A DNA stretch of 64,000 nt from Pseudomonas sp. CFBP13508 (GCF_005233515.1 NZ_QFZZ01000005.1:372001-436000), one strand, 5' to 3'. Counted from the stretch's first letter, positions 35,458 to 44,731 are shown. The notes: generated by a model not told the origin, from the letters alone. Translations and numbers: made by a program.

Positions 35458-36891
35458 TTATGGCCGGGCCTTGAGCTGCGCTTCAGCCGCCGACGCCAGA
35501 TCCGGCGGCAGGAAGTCCTTGTCCGGGTTGTAGTCGGCTTTCAGATAGCGCCGCAGATCTTCCAGGTCACCCGGATTCAGCGTCCCCGCCGCCTGCTTCA
35601 GGCGCAGGTTGTCGAGGATGTAGTCGTAGCGGGTGTTGTTGTAGTTGCGCACCGAGGTGTACAGCTGGCGCTGCGCGTCGAGCACGTCGACGATGTTGCG
35701 TGTGCCGACCTGATAACCGATTTCCGTGGCTTCCACCGCACTTTGGTTGGAGATGATCGACTGGCGGCGCGCCTGCACCTGCTCAACGTCGGTGTTCACC
35801 GCGCGGTGCAGATTGCGGGTGTTTTCCACCACTTGCCGGCGCAGCGATTCGCGCTGCTGTTCGCTCTGATCCAGTTGCGCATAGGACTGACGCACTTGCG
35901 AACTGGTCAGCCCGCCGCTGTAGATCGGGATGTTCAGTTGCAGGCCCAGGGTGCTCTGCTCGACGTTACCGCCATAAGGCGCGCCGAACGAGTTGGGGTT
36001 GGCGAAGCCGAGGGCGTCGTTGTCGCCTTTCTCGTATTTCGCCACGGCGTCGAGAGTCGGCAGGTGGCCGGCCTTGCGCTGCTTGAGCGTCTGCTCGGCG
36101 GAGCTGACCGCGTAGTTGCTGGCGAGCAGATTGAGGTTCTGCCGCGCCGCCGTGTCGACCCAGGATTTCGCATCGTTGGGCGCCGGCGGCAGGATCGGCA
36201 GCGTGTGGACGATGCCCTGAATCGAGTTGTACTGACGGTTGGTCAGGGTGATCAACGCCTGGAACGCATCATCGACCTGACGCTGGGCGACGATACGGTT
36301 GGCTCGCGCGGTGTCGTAACTGGCTTGCGATTGCAGCACGTCGGTCTTGTCCGAGAGGCCGACATCGAAACGCTCGTTGGACTGGTCGAGCTGACGTTTG
36401 AACGCCGCTTCTTCAGCCTTGGTCGAGGCCAGATTGTCCTGGCTGCGCAGCACGTTGAAGTAGCTTTCGGCCGATTGCAGGATCAGGTTCTGTTCGGTCG
36501 CCGACAGTTGCAGCGCGGCCTGTTCGTTGACGTCCTTGGCTGCTTGATACTGGAACCAGCGATCGGCGCGGAACAGCGGCTGCGCGAGTGTCGCCTGGTA
36601 GGAATGCGCGCTGCGGTTGGCGATGGCCGAGGGTTGGTCGATCGAGGTGCGCACGTCGGCGACTTCGGCGCCACCGGACAGGTTCGGCAGCAGACCGGCG
36701 CGGGCCTGGGGCACCACTTCTTTTTGCGCGCCATACTGGGCGCGGGCCGCCGCGAGGTCGGCGTTATTGTCGACCGCTTCCTGGTAGACGCTGACCAGAT
36801 CGGTTTTGGTCGACAAGGGTGCTTCCGCTGCCCAGGCCATTGTGTTGGACGCACAGGACACGGCAACAGCCAGTGAAAGTTTGCGCAGCAT
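35458..36891 (-). CDS. TolC-family outer membrane efflux protein
   Basis: A 477-residue outer-membrane channel of type I secretion/efflux systems. The signal peptide is MLRKLSLAVAVSCASNTMAWA with cleavage near residue 23-24. Two repeated TolC/OEP halves follow, with long coiled-coil helices; TEIGYQVGTRNIVDVLDAQR is the conserved TolC segment near 385-405. The in-frame extension upstream of 36891 has no signal peptide logic and is rejected. It is divergent from the thiC riboswitch. No adaptor or pump gene adjoins it, so it probably serves several pumps. Confidence 0.92.
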   Translation of the reverse strand: MLRKLSLAVAVSCASNTMAWAAEAPLSTKTDLVSVYQEAVDNNADLAAARAQYGAQKEVVPQARAGLLPNLSGGAEVADVRTSIDQPSAIANRSAHSYQATLAQPLFRADRWFQYQAAKDVNEQAALQLSATEQNLILQSAESYFNVLRSQDNLASTKAEEAAFKRQLDQSNERFDVGLSDKTDVLQSQASYDTARANRIVAQRQVDDAFQALITLTNRQYNSIQGIVHTLPILPPAPNDAKSWVDTAARQNLNLLASNYAVSSAEQTLKQRKAGHLPTLDAVAKYEKGDNDALGFANPNSFGAPYGGNVEQSTLGLQLNIPIYSGGLTSSQVRQSYAQLDQSEQQRESLRRQVVENTRNLHRAVNTDVEQVQARRQSIISNQSAVEATEIGYQVGTRNIVDVLDAQRQLYTSVRNYNNTRYDYILDNLRLKQAAGTLNPGDLEDLRRYLKADYNPDKDFLPPDLASAAEAQLKARP

Positions 36892-37099
36892 GAGGCGATC
36901 CCTAGCATGAATATTATGGAAGTAATCCGGGCGCCAAAGGTAAGGCGCAGCCCGCACAGCGTCAAGGCTGAGCAGGCCAAGCGAGTGTAGTTGCGCATTG
37001 CTCCGGCAACAATCGGCCAGCCTGGGTATTTACGCCATTCATCATGGCGTTTGCTGCGGTGTTGGCGTTCCTCGGTGGTTGTGTCTAGACTGGCCGGGT

Positions 37100-37190
37100 T
37101 CTTGTCGGGGTGCCTTGCTATGAGGCTGAGATCGAATAATTTCGGATCCCGTTGAACCTGATCAGGTTAGCGCCTGCGTAGGGAACAAGA
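37100..37190 (+). ncRNA. TPP riboswitch (THI element) upstream of thiC
   Basis: Canonical thiamine pyrophosphate aptamer. TCGGGGTGCC begins it, CTGAGA with its pairing bases is the central bulge, and GAACCTGATCAGGTTAGCGC plus CTGCGTAGGGAACAAG are the hallmark THI-box words. It lies 155 bp before the thiC ATG, so the expression platform (hairpin that hides the ribosome site or ends transcription) fits between 37191 and 37345. The remaining tolC-thiC gap (36892-37099) shows nothing else notable. Confidence 0.96.
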
Positions 37191-37345
37191 TTTCTCGTCA
37201 CCCGGCGAGTCCTCTTGTGCTTCGTCCGGGATATTGTTCGACAATCGAACGCCATGACGAATGCACAGCACCGGTCCTGGTGCGTCCGTGCCTTTCAGGT
37301 TCTGCTCCGACAATCCACTGCTGGATGCTGTCTGGAGAGCCTGTG

Positions 37346-39235
37346 ATGACAACAAAAGAAAAAAACGCGATCAACCTGAGTGACTCGGCCAAGGTCGACG
37401 AGCAATCGGTCAAGCCGTTCACCCGTTCGCAAAAAGTCTACGTTCAGGGTTCGCGCCCGGACATCCGCGTACCGATGCGCGAAATCAGCCTCGATGTAAC
37501 CCCGACCGATTTCGGCGGCGAGATCAACGCCCCGGTCACGGTCTACGACACCTCCGGCCCGTACACCGATCCGAACGTGGTGATCGACGTGCGCAAAGGC
37601 CTCGGCGATGTGCGTTCGGCGTGGATCGATGACCGTGGCGACACCGAGCGCCTGCCGGGCCTGAGTTCGAACTTCGGTCAGCAGCGTCTGGCCGATGCCG
37701 AACTGACCAAACTGCGCTTTGCCCACGTCAACAACCCGCGCCGCGCCAAGGTCGGGGCCAACGTCAGCCAGATGCACTACGCGCGCAAAGGCATCATCAC
37801 TGCCGAGATGGAATACGTCGCCATCCGCGAAAACATGAAGCTGCAAGAGGCCCGCGCGGCTGGCCTGCTCAAGCAGCAACACGCCGGCCACAGCTTCGGC
37901 GCAAGCATTCCGCAAGAAATCACCGCGGAATTCGTCCGCGAAGAAATCGCTCGCGGCCGCGCGATCATTCCCGCCAACATCAACCACGTCGAACTGGAAC
38001 CGATGATCATCGGCCGTAACTTCCTGGTGAAGATCAACGGCAACATCGGCAACAGCGCCCTGGGTTCTTCGATCGAAGAAGAAGTGGCGAAACTGACCTG
38101 GGGCATTCGCTGGGGCTCGGACACGGTGATGGACCTGTCCACCGGCAAACACATTCACGAAACCCGCGAGTGGATCATTCGTAACTCGCCGGTGCCGATC
38201 GGTACCGTGCCGATCTATCAGGCGCTGGAGAAGGTCAACGGCGTCGCTGAAGACCTGACCTGGGAGCTGTTCCGCGACACCCTGATCGAACAGGCCGAGC
38301 AGGGCGTCGACTACTTCACCATTCACGCCGGCGTGCTCCTGCGCTACGTACCGCTGACTGCCAAACGCGTGACCGGCATCGTCTCCCGTGGCGGTTCGAT
38401 CATGGCCAAGTGGTGCCTGGCGCACCACAAAGAGAACTTCCTCTACACCCACTTCGACGAAATCTGCGAAATCATGAAGGCCTACGACGTCAGCTTCTCG
38501 CTGGGCGATGGCCTGCGTCCGGGCTCGATTGCCGACGCCAACGACGAAGCGCAATTCGGCGAACTGGAAACCCTCGGCGAGCTGACCAAGATCGCCTGGA
38601 AACACGACGTGCAATGCATGATCGAAGGCCCGGGCCACGTGCCGATGCAGTTGATCAAAGAGAACATGGACAAACAGCTCGAATGCTGCGACGAGGCGCC
38701 GTTCTACACCCTCGGCCCGCTGACTACCGACATTGCGCCGGGCTATGACCACATCACTTCCGGTATCGGCGCGGCAATGATCGGCTGGTTCGGTTGCGCG
38801 ATGCTCTGCTACGTGACGCCGAAGGAACACTTGGGCCTGCCGAACAAGGATGACGTGAAAACCGGGATCATCACTTACAAGATCGCCGCGCACGCGGCGG
38901 ACCTGGCCAAGGGACATCCGGGCGCGCAGATTCGTGATAACGCACTGAGCAAGGCGCGTTTCGAATTTCGCTGGGAAGACCAGTTCAACCTCGGCCTGGA
39001 CCCGGACACCGCGCGCTCCTATCACGACGAAACCCTGCCGAAGGATTCGGCCAAGGTCGCGCATTTCTGCTCGATGTGCGGGCCGAAATTCTGCTCGATG
39101 AAGATCACCCAGGAAGTCCGCGAGTATGCGGCCAACCAGCGCATCGACGCGGTCGACGTGGACGTCGCCAAAGGTCTGGCGGAGCAGGCCGAGCGGTTCA
39201 AGAAGGAAGGCAGTCAGCTGTACAAGAAAGTCTAG
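37346..39235 (+). CDS. thiC: Phosphomethylpyrimidine synthase
   Basis: Radical-SAM enzyme that converts aminoimidazole ribotide to HMP-phosphate for thiamine. The 629-residue length is typical. The C-terminal CSMCGPKFC (CxxCx4C, near 575-583) holds the 4Fe-4S cluster. EGPGHVPMQ and other ThiC signatures are present. ATG 37346 is chosen with GGAG 8-9 nt before it; upstream frames run through the riboswitch region. Expression is expected to fall when TPP is abundant. Confidence 0.98.
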   Translation: MTTKEKNAINLSDSAKVDEQSVKPFTRSQKVYVQGSRPDIRVPMREISLDVTPTDFGGEINAPVTVYDTSGPYTDPNVVIDVRKGLGDVRSAWIDDRGDTERLPGLSSNFGQQRLADAELTKLRFAHVNNPRRAKVGANVSQMHYARKGIITAEMEYVAIRENMKLQEARAAGLLKQQHAGHSFGASIPQEITAEFVREEIARGRAIIPANINHVELEPMIIGRNFLVKINGNIGNSALGSSIEEEVAKLTWGIRWGSDTVMDLSTGKHIHETREWIIRNSPVPIGTVPIYQALEKVNGVAEDLTWELFRDTLIEQAEQGVDYFTIHAGVLLRYVPLTAKRVTGIVSRGGSIMAKWCLAHHKENFLYTHFDEICEIMKAYDVSFSLGDGLRPGSIADANDEAQFGELETLGELTKIAWKHDVQCMIEGPGHVPMQLIKENMDKQLECCDEAPFYTLGPLTTDIAPGYDHITSGIGAAMIGWFGCAMLCYVTPKEHLGLPNKDDVKTGIITYKIAAHAADLAKGHPGAQIRDNALSKARFEFRWEDQFNLGLDPDTARSYHDETLPKDSAKVAHFCSMCGPKFCSMKITQEVREYAANQRIDAVDVDVAKGLAEQAERFKKEGSQLYKKV

Positions 39236-39239
39236 CCAC

Positions 39240-39336
39240 AAGCGGCAAGCTACAAGCTACAAGCTGCGAGATCAGAAGCAGTCCGCGTACCGCTTTTAAC
39301 TTGCAGCTTGCAGCTCGCAGCTTGCAGCTTTTTCCT
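39240..39336. repeat. AAGCTGCAAGC-type inverted repeat between thiC and cytX
   Basis: AAGCTGCGAG at 39261-39270 pairs with CTCGCAGCTT at 39314-39323, with further CAAGCT/AGCTTG words around them and CTTTTTCC after the second arm. It could terminate or attenuate transcription from thiC into cytX. It is related to the element at 32101-32205. Confidence 0.7.
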
Positions 39337-39358
39337 GCTCCTCTTTGAGATAACACCC

Positions 39359-40651
39359 TTGAGCATTCAACCCGGCACTTATTCCCCCGACCTCGCCGTG
39401 CCCGCTGACAAGCGTGTCTTCGGCGGTCGCGATCTGTTTTCCCTGTGGTTCTCCCTCGGCATCGGCCTGATGGTTTTGCAGACCGGTGCATTGCTCGCGC
39501 CGGGTCTGGGTCTGTCCGGTTCTTTGCTGGCGATTTTCCTCGGCACGCTGGTCGGCGTGCTGTTGCTGGCCGCCGTTGGCGTGATCGGCAGCGACACCGG
39601 CCTGTCATCAATGGCCGCGCTGAAGCTCAGCCTTGGCAGCAAAGGCGCGAGCCTGCCGGCGCTGCTCAATCTGCTGCAACTGATCGGCTGGGGCTCGTTC
39701 GAAATCATCGTCATGCGCGACGCCGCCAGCCTGCTCGGCACCCGCGCCTTCAGCGAAGGTTCGCTGTGGTCGAACCCGGTGTTGTGGACGCTGTTTTTCG
39801 GCGCGCTGGCAACGTTGCTCGCGGTCAGCGGGCCGTTGACATTTGTGCGGCAGATCCTGCGCAAGTGGGGCATCTGGCTGTTGCTCGCGGCGTGCCTGTG
39901 GCTAACCTGGAACCTGTTTGCCAAAGCCGACCTCGCGGCGCTGTGGGCGCGCGCCGGTGACGGTTCGATGCCGTTCGCGGTGGGCTTCGACATTGCCATC
40001 GCCATGCCGCTGTCGTGGCTGCCATTGATTGCCGACTACTCGCGTTTCGGCAAGCGCGCGAAGAATGTGTTTGGTGGCACGGCTGTGGGTTTTTTCATCG
40101 GTAATTTCTGGCTGATGAGCCTTGGCGTGGCCTACACCCTGGCGTTTGCGCCGAGCGGTGAAGTCAATGCGTTGCTGCTGGCCTTGGCTGGTGCCGGTCT
40201 GGGCATTCCGCTGTTGCTGATTCTGCTCGACGAGTCGGAAAACGCTTTTGCCGATATACATTCGGCAGCGGTCTCGAGCGGGATTCTGTTGCGTCTGAAA
40301 GTCGAGCATCTGGCCTTGGCCATCGGCGTGATCTGCACGCTGATCGCACTGCTGGCGCCGTTGGCGCAGTACCAGAATTTCCTGCTGTTGATTGGCTCGG
40401 TGTTTGCGCCGCTGTTCGGCGTGGTGCTGGTGGATCATTTCATCCTGCGCAAGCGCAGTGCTCAGGTCGCCTCAGCCGCATTGCGCTGGCCGGCGTTGCT
40501 GGCGTGGCTGGGTGGCGTGAGCACCTACCACTTGCTGGCGAATCTGTATCCGGATGTCGGCGCAACCCTGCCGGCGCTGGTGCTGGCAGGGTTGCTACAA
40601 CTGGTGCTGGGCCGGGCCTTCAGTTACGGCCGGGAAACAGCTCAGGCTTGA
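39359..40651 (+). CDS. cytX: Putative hydroxymethylpyrimidine permease, NCS1 family
   Basis: A 430-residue transporter with about 12 membrane helices of the NCS1 purine/cytosine permease family. Placement right after riboswitch-controlled thiC identifies it as CytX, predicted to import the thiamine pyrimidine HMP. TTG at 39359 gives LSIQPGTYSPDLAVPADKRV, the family N terminus; the frame upstream reads into the repeat. Its 3' end overlaps the convergent lipoprotein gene by 32 bp. Confidence 0.85.
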   Translation: MSIQPGTYSPDLAVPADKRVFGGRDLFSLWFSLGIGLMVLQTGALLAPGLGLSGSLLAIFLGTLVGVLLLAAVGVIGSDTGLSSMAALKLSLGSKGASLPALLNLLQLIGWGSFEIIVMRDAASLLGTRAFSEGSLWSNPVLWTLFFGALATLLAVSGPLTFVRQILRKWGIWLLLAACLWLTWNLFAKADLAALWARAGDGSMPFAVGFDIAIAMPLSWLPLIADYSRFGKRAKNVFGGTAVGFFIGNFWLMSLGVAYTLAFAPSGEVNALLLALAGAGLGIPLLLILLDESENAFADIHSAAVSSGILLRLKVEHLALAIGVICTLIALLAPLAQYQNFLLLIGSVFAPLFGVVLVDHFILRKRSAQVASAALRWPALLAWLGGVSTYHLLANLYPDVGATLPALVLAGLLQLVLGRAFSYGRETAQA

Positions 40652-41366
40652 GAATGCCGTTCAGGCGCGGGTAAGGAATCTTCAGTTCGACGTGGCCCAG
40701 CGCATAGGGCGCGATGGTGGTCACGTCGTACTTGAGGATCACGCCACCGTAGGTCAGCGCCACGTGCGGGGTTTTCACGAACGGCCAGTTCGCAACGAAT
40801 TCCGCCTCCTGATCGAGCTTGGTGCTGATCAGCCAACTGTTGTGCGCCACTTGCGCGGCTTTCCAGAATGCCTCTTCCTGACCCGGCAGCAACATGTCGG
40901 ACAGGTTCAGCACCTTGTGCTGCTGGCGCGAATAGTTGATGAAACCGCGACCCGGCGTGCCATGGGCGCCGCCGGTGTCGAGGTAGCTCGACAGCTCGAT
41001 GATCACCAGTCCGTCATGCTGCTCGCGTACTTTCGCTTGCAGATAGCTGCTGTTGCGCGGGCCGGCGCTGGCGAGGAACTGCTCGCGGTAGGCGGCCAGG
41101 GTTGGCGCGACCGGTGCGTTCTTCTCGGTGCGGGTCATTTGCAGCAGACGTTTTTCGATGATGCCGTCCAGTGCCGGCTCGTCCGGGAAGCGCAGGGTGT
41201 CGATGTTCACCAGCGGGCAATCGGGATTGGAACAGCCGGGTTTGAGTTGTTCCGAGGCGTCGCGGGTGGCTTCCAGCGGCGTGCGATAGTTGGGCTGGAA
41301 CAGGCTGGCACAGGCGCCCAGAGTCAGGGCAATAGCGGCCACAGAGGCAATTTTGAAAAGCGACAT
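40620..41366 (-). CDS. Lipoprotein with RsiV/DUF3298-like domain
   Basis: A 248-residue predicted lipoprotein; MSLFKIASVAAIALTLGACA has lipobox LGAC (Cys19). AGGA lies 6-7 nt before ATG 41366. The mature protein has the DUF3298/RsiV pattern, including SSYLDTGGAHGTPGRGF near 132-148. Such domains bind cell-wall components in some anti-sigma factors, but no sigma gene is near, so the role is open. It overlaps cytX by 32 bp tail to tail. Confidence 0.8.
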   Translation of the reverse strand: MSLFKIASVAAIALTLGACASLFQPNYRTPLEATRDASEQLKPGCSNPDCPLVNIDTLRFPDEPALDGIIEKRLLQMTRTEKNAPVAPTLAAYREQFLASAGPRNSSYLQAKVREQHDGLVIIELSSYLDTGGAHGTPGRGFINYSRQQHKVLNLSDMLLPGQEEAFWKAAQVAHNSWLISTKLDQEAEFVANWPFVKTPHVALTYGGVILKYDVTTIAPYALGHVELKIPYPRLNGILKPELFPGRN

Positions 41367-41593
41367 GGGCGTCCTTTCGAAAGCAGGGGAAGGCAAAAAG
41401 ATACCGCTTCGACTCTCAACGGAGCAGTCAGTTCGCCACTAAGCTGATTAGAGTGTGTTTCACCGTCACCGTCCATCCCGCTGACGGTAAAGGGGCTGCA
41501 TCAAACGGTGCGGGCGCGTTAGGATGGCGCGAAGTCGAGGTTGCCGGTTGTACATGGAAACCCCGTAAAGGATATGCAGTAAAGAGGATGATC

Positions 41594-42211
41594 ATGACTG
41601 ATTTTGCCAACGCCATTCCGACCGTCGTCGATATCGTGCGGCGTGAAAAATGCTACGAGGGCTTCTACAAGCTCGACCGTGTGCACTTGCGCCATGAGCT
41701 GTTCGCCGGGGGTATGAGCCGCGAGATCAACCGGGAAATCTTCGTGCGCCACGATGCCGTGTGCGTCCTGCCTTACGATCCGCAGCGCGATGAAGTGGTG
41801 CTGATCGAGCAGTTTCGCGTCGGCGCCATGGGCAAGACCGATAACCCGTGGCTGGTCGAACTGGTCGCCGGTCTGATCGACAAGGATGAGCAACCGGAAG
41901 AAGTTGCTCACCGCGAGGCGCAGGAGGAAGCTGGGCTGAATTTCCAGGCCCTGTGGCCGATGACCAAGTACTTTCCATCGCCGGGCGGCAGCAACGAGTT
42001 CGTGCATTTGTATCTGGGGCGTTGCAGCACCGACGGTGTCGGCGGTCTGCACGGGCTGGAAGAAGAGGCCGAAGACATTCGCGTAACGGTCTGGGCATTT
42101 GAAGATGCCTTGCAGGCCGTGCGTGACGGTCGGATTGCCAACGCGGCGAGCATTATCGCCTTGCAGTGGCTGGCGCTCAATTGCGCCGAAGTGAGGGGGC
42201 TATGGTCGTAA
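41594..42211 (+). CDS. nudF: ADP-ribose pyrophosphatase
   Basis: A 205-residue Nudix hydrolase that cleaves ADP-ribose. The Nudix box is perfect: GLIDKDEQPEEVAH then REAQEEAGL (G x5 E x7 RE U x EE x GU) near residues 95-117. AGAGG is 6 nt before ATG 41594; the ATG at 41588 is too close to it. The order nudF, DUF1249, cpdA, yqiA, parE is the same as in E. coli. Its end overlaps the next gene by 10 bp. Confidence 0.95.
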   Translation: MTDFANAIPTVVDIVRREKCYEGFYKLDRVHLRHELFAGGMSREINREIFVRHDAVCVLPYDPQRDEVVLIEQFRVGAMGKTDNPWLVELVAGLIDKDEQPEEVAHREAQEEAGLNFQALWPMTKYFPSPGGSNEFVHLYLGRCSTDGVGGLHGLEEEAEDIRVTVWAFEDALQAVRDGRIANAASIIALQWLALNCAEVRGLWS

Positions 42212-42654
42212 ACAAGCTGCGCGATCGTTATCGGGTTGACCTTGTGGGGCTGCAAGCCGCCTGCGAGGCCAACTACGCGCGCCTGATGCGACTGCTGCCG
42301 GACATGCGCAACGAACCCGAAGCGCGGCGTATCGCTGTGACCCAGGGCGAGCAGATGCTCGGCGTGCTCGCCCTCGAAGTGCTGCAGACCTGCCCGTACA
42401 CCACGACCTTGCAGGTACGCCAGGAGCTCAGCCTGCCATGGTTGCCGGTGCCGCAACTGGAAGTGCAGGTCTACCACGACGCGCGCATGGCCGAAGTGGT
42501 CAGCGCCGAACATGCACGACGCTTTCGCGGCATCTATCCTTACCCGAACGCCGCCATGCACCAGCCCGATGAAAAGGCCCAGCTCAATGTGTTTCTGGGC
42601 GAATGGCTGAGTCATTGCCTGGCGTTGGGGCACGAGTACGAAGTCGTTCGCTAG
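42202..42654 (+). CDS. DUF1249 protein (YqiB homologue)
   Basis: A 150-residue cytoplasmic protein. E. coli has the homologous yqiB at the same place between nudF and cpdA. Conserved features include the acidic EVQVYHDARMAEVV and the C-terminal EKAQLNVFLGEWL. ATG 42202 is preceded by GAGGGGG. It is coupled to nudF by a 10-bp overlap. No biochemical function is known to me. Confidence 0.88.
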   Translation: MVVNKLRDRYRVDLVGLQAACEANYARLMRLLPDMRNEPEARRIAVTQGEQMLGVLALEVLQTCPYTTTLQVRQELSLPWLPVPQLEVQVYHDARMAEVVSAEHARRFRGIYPYPNAAMHQPDEKAQLNVFLGEWLSHCLALGHEYEVVR

Positions 42655-42751
42655 TTGTGAACTGCGTCCGCTTCGGCGGTTTCCCCTTTTTGTCATCCCC
42701 CAGCATAATTGCCGCACCCATCCATTGTGTGCCTAGCCCCGGGAGAGCGCC

Positions 42752-43567
42752 TTGCCCAGCGTATCGACATTGACCAGCGCCGACCCGGCGCTGCTGGTGC
42801 AGTTGTCCGACAGCCACCTGTTCGCTGAAGCGCACAGCAAGCTGCTGGGCATGAAGACCCGCGAGAGCCTGCAACAGGTCATCGACCTGGTGTTGGCGCA
42901 ACAGGCGCGGATCGACCTGCTGCTGGCGACCGGAGATATTTCCCAGGACGGTACGCTGGAGTCGTATCGGGCCTTCCGCCAGATGAGCGCGCAGATCAAT
43001 GCCCCGGCGCGCTGGATTCCCGGCAATCACGACGAGCCGATGGTCATGGCCGAGGCGGCGGTGCAGAGCACCTTGCTCGAATCGGTAGTCGATATCGGCA
43101 ATTGGCGGGTGACGATGCTGGATTCGGCGGTGCCGGGTTCGGTGCCGGGCTATCTGCAGGATGATCAATTGCAACTGCTGGCCCGCGCGCTGAGCGAGGC
43201 GCCGGAGCGTCATCATCTGGTGTGCCTGCATCATCATCCGGTGTCGATCGGCTGCGCGTGGATGGAGTCGATCGGCCTGCGTAACCCGGAAGCGTTCTTT
43301 GAAGTGCTGGATCGCTTTCCCCAGGTTCGCGCGGTGTTGTGGGGGCATGTGCATCAGCAAATCGATCGCGAACGCAATGGCGTGCGCTTGATGGCCTCGC
43401 CTTCGACGTGCATCCAGTTCGAGCCGGGGAGTGCGGATTTCAAAGTGGGCGAGCAGGCGCCGGGGTATCGGTGGTTGCGGCTGTTGCCGGATGGGCGACT
43501 GGAAACTGGCGTCGAGCGGGTCAGCGACTTCGAGTTCACCGTCGATTACGGCTCCAACGGCTACTGA
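42752..43567 (+). CDS. cpdA: 3',5'-cyclic AMP phosphodiesterase
   Basis: Class III metallophosphoesterase of 271 residues that breaks down cAMP and so tunes Vfr/CRP-type regulation. It starts with TTG behind GGGAGAG. Metal-binding motifs are in order: QLSDSHLF (DxH, near 17-24), ATGDISQDG (GD, near 59), PGNHDEP (GNHD, near 90) and GHVHQ (GHxH, near 198). It is followed by a repeat array. Confidence 0.95.
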   Translation: MPSVSTLTSADPALLVQLSDSHLFAEAHSKLLGMKTRESLQQVIDLVLAQQARIDLLLATGDISQDGTLESYRAFRQMSAQINAPARWIPGNHDEPMVMAEAAVQSTLLESVVDIGNWRVTMLDSAVPGSVPGYLQDDQLQLLARALSEAPERHHLVCLHHHPVSIGCAWMESIGLRNPEAFFEVLDRFPQVRAVLWGHVHQQIDRERNGVRLMASPSTCIQFEPGSADFKVGEQAPGYRWLRLLPDGRLETGVERVSDFEFTVDYGSNGY

Positions 43568-43584
43568 ACTGACAATCAAAAACC

Positions 43585-44033
43585 CTCACCCCAGCCCTCT
43601 CCCGGAGGGAGAGGGGGCCGACCGAGGTGTCTTGCGCTATGCATCGACCTGAAACAGCGATATCGATTATGGATTCGCAGCAAAACGTCAGGTCGGTGTA
43701 GCTCTCGAATATCCCCCAATCGGTTCCCTCTCCCTCCGGGAGAGAGGGGGCCGACCGCGGTGTCTTTGGCTGTGCATCGACCTGAAACAGCGATATCGAT
43801 TATGGATTCGCAGCAAAACGTCAGGTCGGTGTAGCTCTCCAATATCCCCCATTCGGTCCCCTCTCCCTCCGGGAGAGAGGGGGCCGACCGCGGTGTCTTT
43901 GGCTGTGCATCGACCTGAAACAGCGATATCGATTATGGATTCGCAGCAAAACGTTCAGGTCGGTGTAGCTCTCGAATATCCCCCAATCGGTTCCCTCTCC
44001 CTCCGGGAGAGGGCTAGGGTGAGGGCTGCTCTT
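43585..44033. repeat. Three tandem copies of a 133-bp repeat between cpdA and yqiA
   Basis: CCGACCG recurs at 43618, 43751 and 43884, a period of exactly 133 bp. Each unit holds CCCTCTCCCTCCGGGAGAG hairpins and a middle with CATCGACCTGAAACAGCGATATCGATTATGGATTCGCAGC. It is bounded by CCCTCACCCCAGCCCTCTCCC on the left and GGGCTAGGGTGAGGG on the right, an outer inverted repeat. Open frames inside are artefacts. It accounts for the 555-bp gap. Confidence 0.92.
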
Positions 44034-44122
44034 GCTGTTACACCAATTTATCGAGCCCACCCCCAATCCGGCTCTTCTCACTGTAAACTCCGCTATCTTT
44101 CGCCGACAGCCAGGGAGCTCAA

Positions 44123-44731
44123 ATGTCCGGTTCGATCCTCTATATCCACGGTTTCAACAGCGCGCCGGCCTCGAAGAAGGCCTGTCAGCTGGTCGCGGTC
44201 ATGGAGCGGCTGGGTTTGAGCGAGCAATTGCGCGTGCCGGCGCTGCATCACCATCCGCGTGAAGCCATCGGTCAGCTCGAGCAGGCAATCGCCGAGCTGG
44301 GCCGGCCGCTGCTGGTGGGAAGTTCGCTCGGCGGCTACTATGCGACTCACCTGGCCGAGCGCCATGGCCTGAAAGCTCTTCTGGTCAATCCGGCGGTCAG
44401 CCCGCACCGGATGTTCGATGGTTATCTGGGCACGCAGAAGAACCTCTACACCGATGAAACCTGGGAACTGACCCACGACCACGTCACGGCGCTGGCCGAA
44501 CTGGAAGTGCCACCACCGCAGGATCCGCAGCGTTATCAGGTCTGGTTGCAAACCGGCGACGAAACGCTGGATTATCGCCTCGCCCAACAGTATTACCGCG
44601 CCTGTGCCTTGCGCATCCAGGCTGGCGGCGACCACAGTTTTCAGGGCTTTGCCGGGCAATTACCGGCGTTGCTGAGTTTTGCCGGCATGGCTGCCGATAT
44701 GTATCAGGCAATCGATTTCACCACGCTGTGA
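44123..44731 (+). CDS. yqiA: YqiA-family esterase
   Basis: A 202-residue alpha/beta hydrolase. E. coli YqiA is an esterase active on short acyl and palmitoyl-CoA substrates. It starts MSGSILYIHGFNSAPASKKA; YIHGFNS is the oxyanion region, GSSLGGYYA puts the nucleophile at Ser68, and GGDHSFQGF near 170 gives the catalytic His. GGGAG precedes the ATG. It lies just upstream of parE, as in E. coli. Confidence 0.92.
   Translation: MSGSILYIHGFNSAPASKKACQLVAVMERLGLSEQLRVPALHHHPREAIGQLEQAIAELGRPLLVGSSLGGYYATHLAERHGLKALLVNPAVSPHRMFDGYLGTQKNLYTDETWELTHDHVTALAELEVPPPQDPQRYQVWLQTGDETLDYRLAQQYYRACALRIQAGGDHSFQGFAGQLPALLSFAGMAADMYQAIDFTTL

Noticed and set aside
37295..39241. A 648-codon minus-strand frame opposite thiC
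   Set aside because: Antisense shadow of thiC, which has a riboswitch, ribosome site and Fe-S motif on the plus strand.
43576..44081. Short frames on both strands between cpdA and yqiA
   Set aside because: They fall in the 133-bp repeat array and have no ribosome sites or recognisable product.
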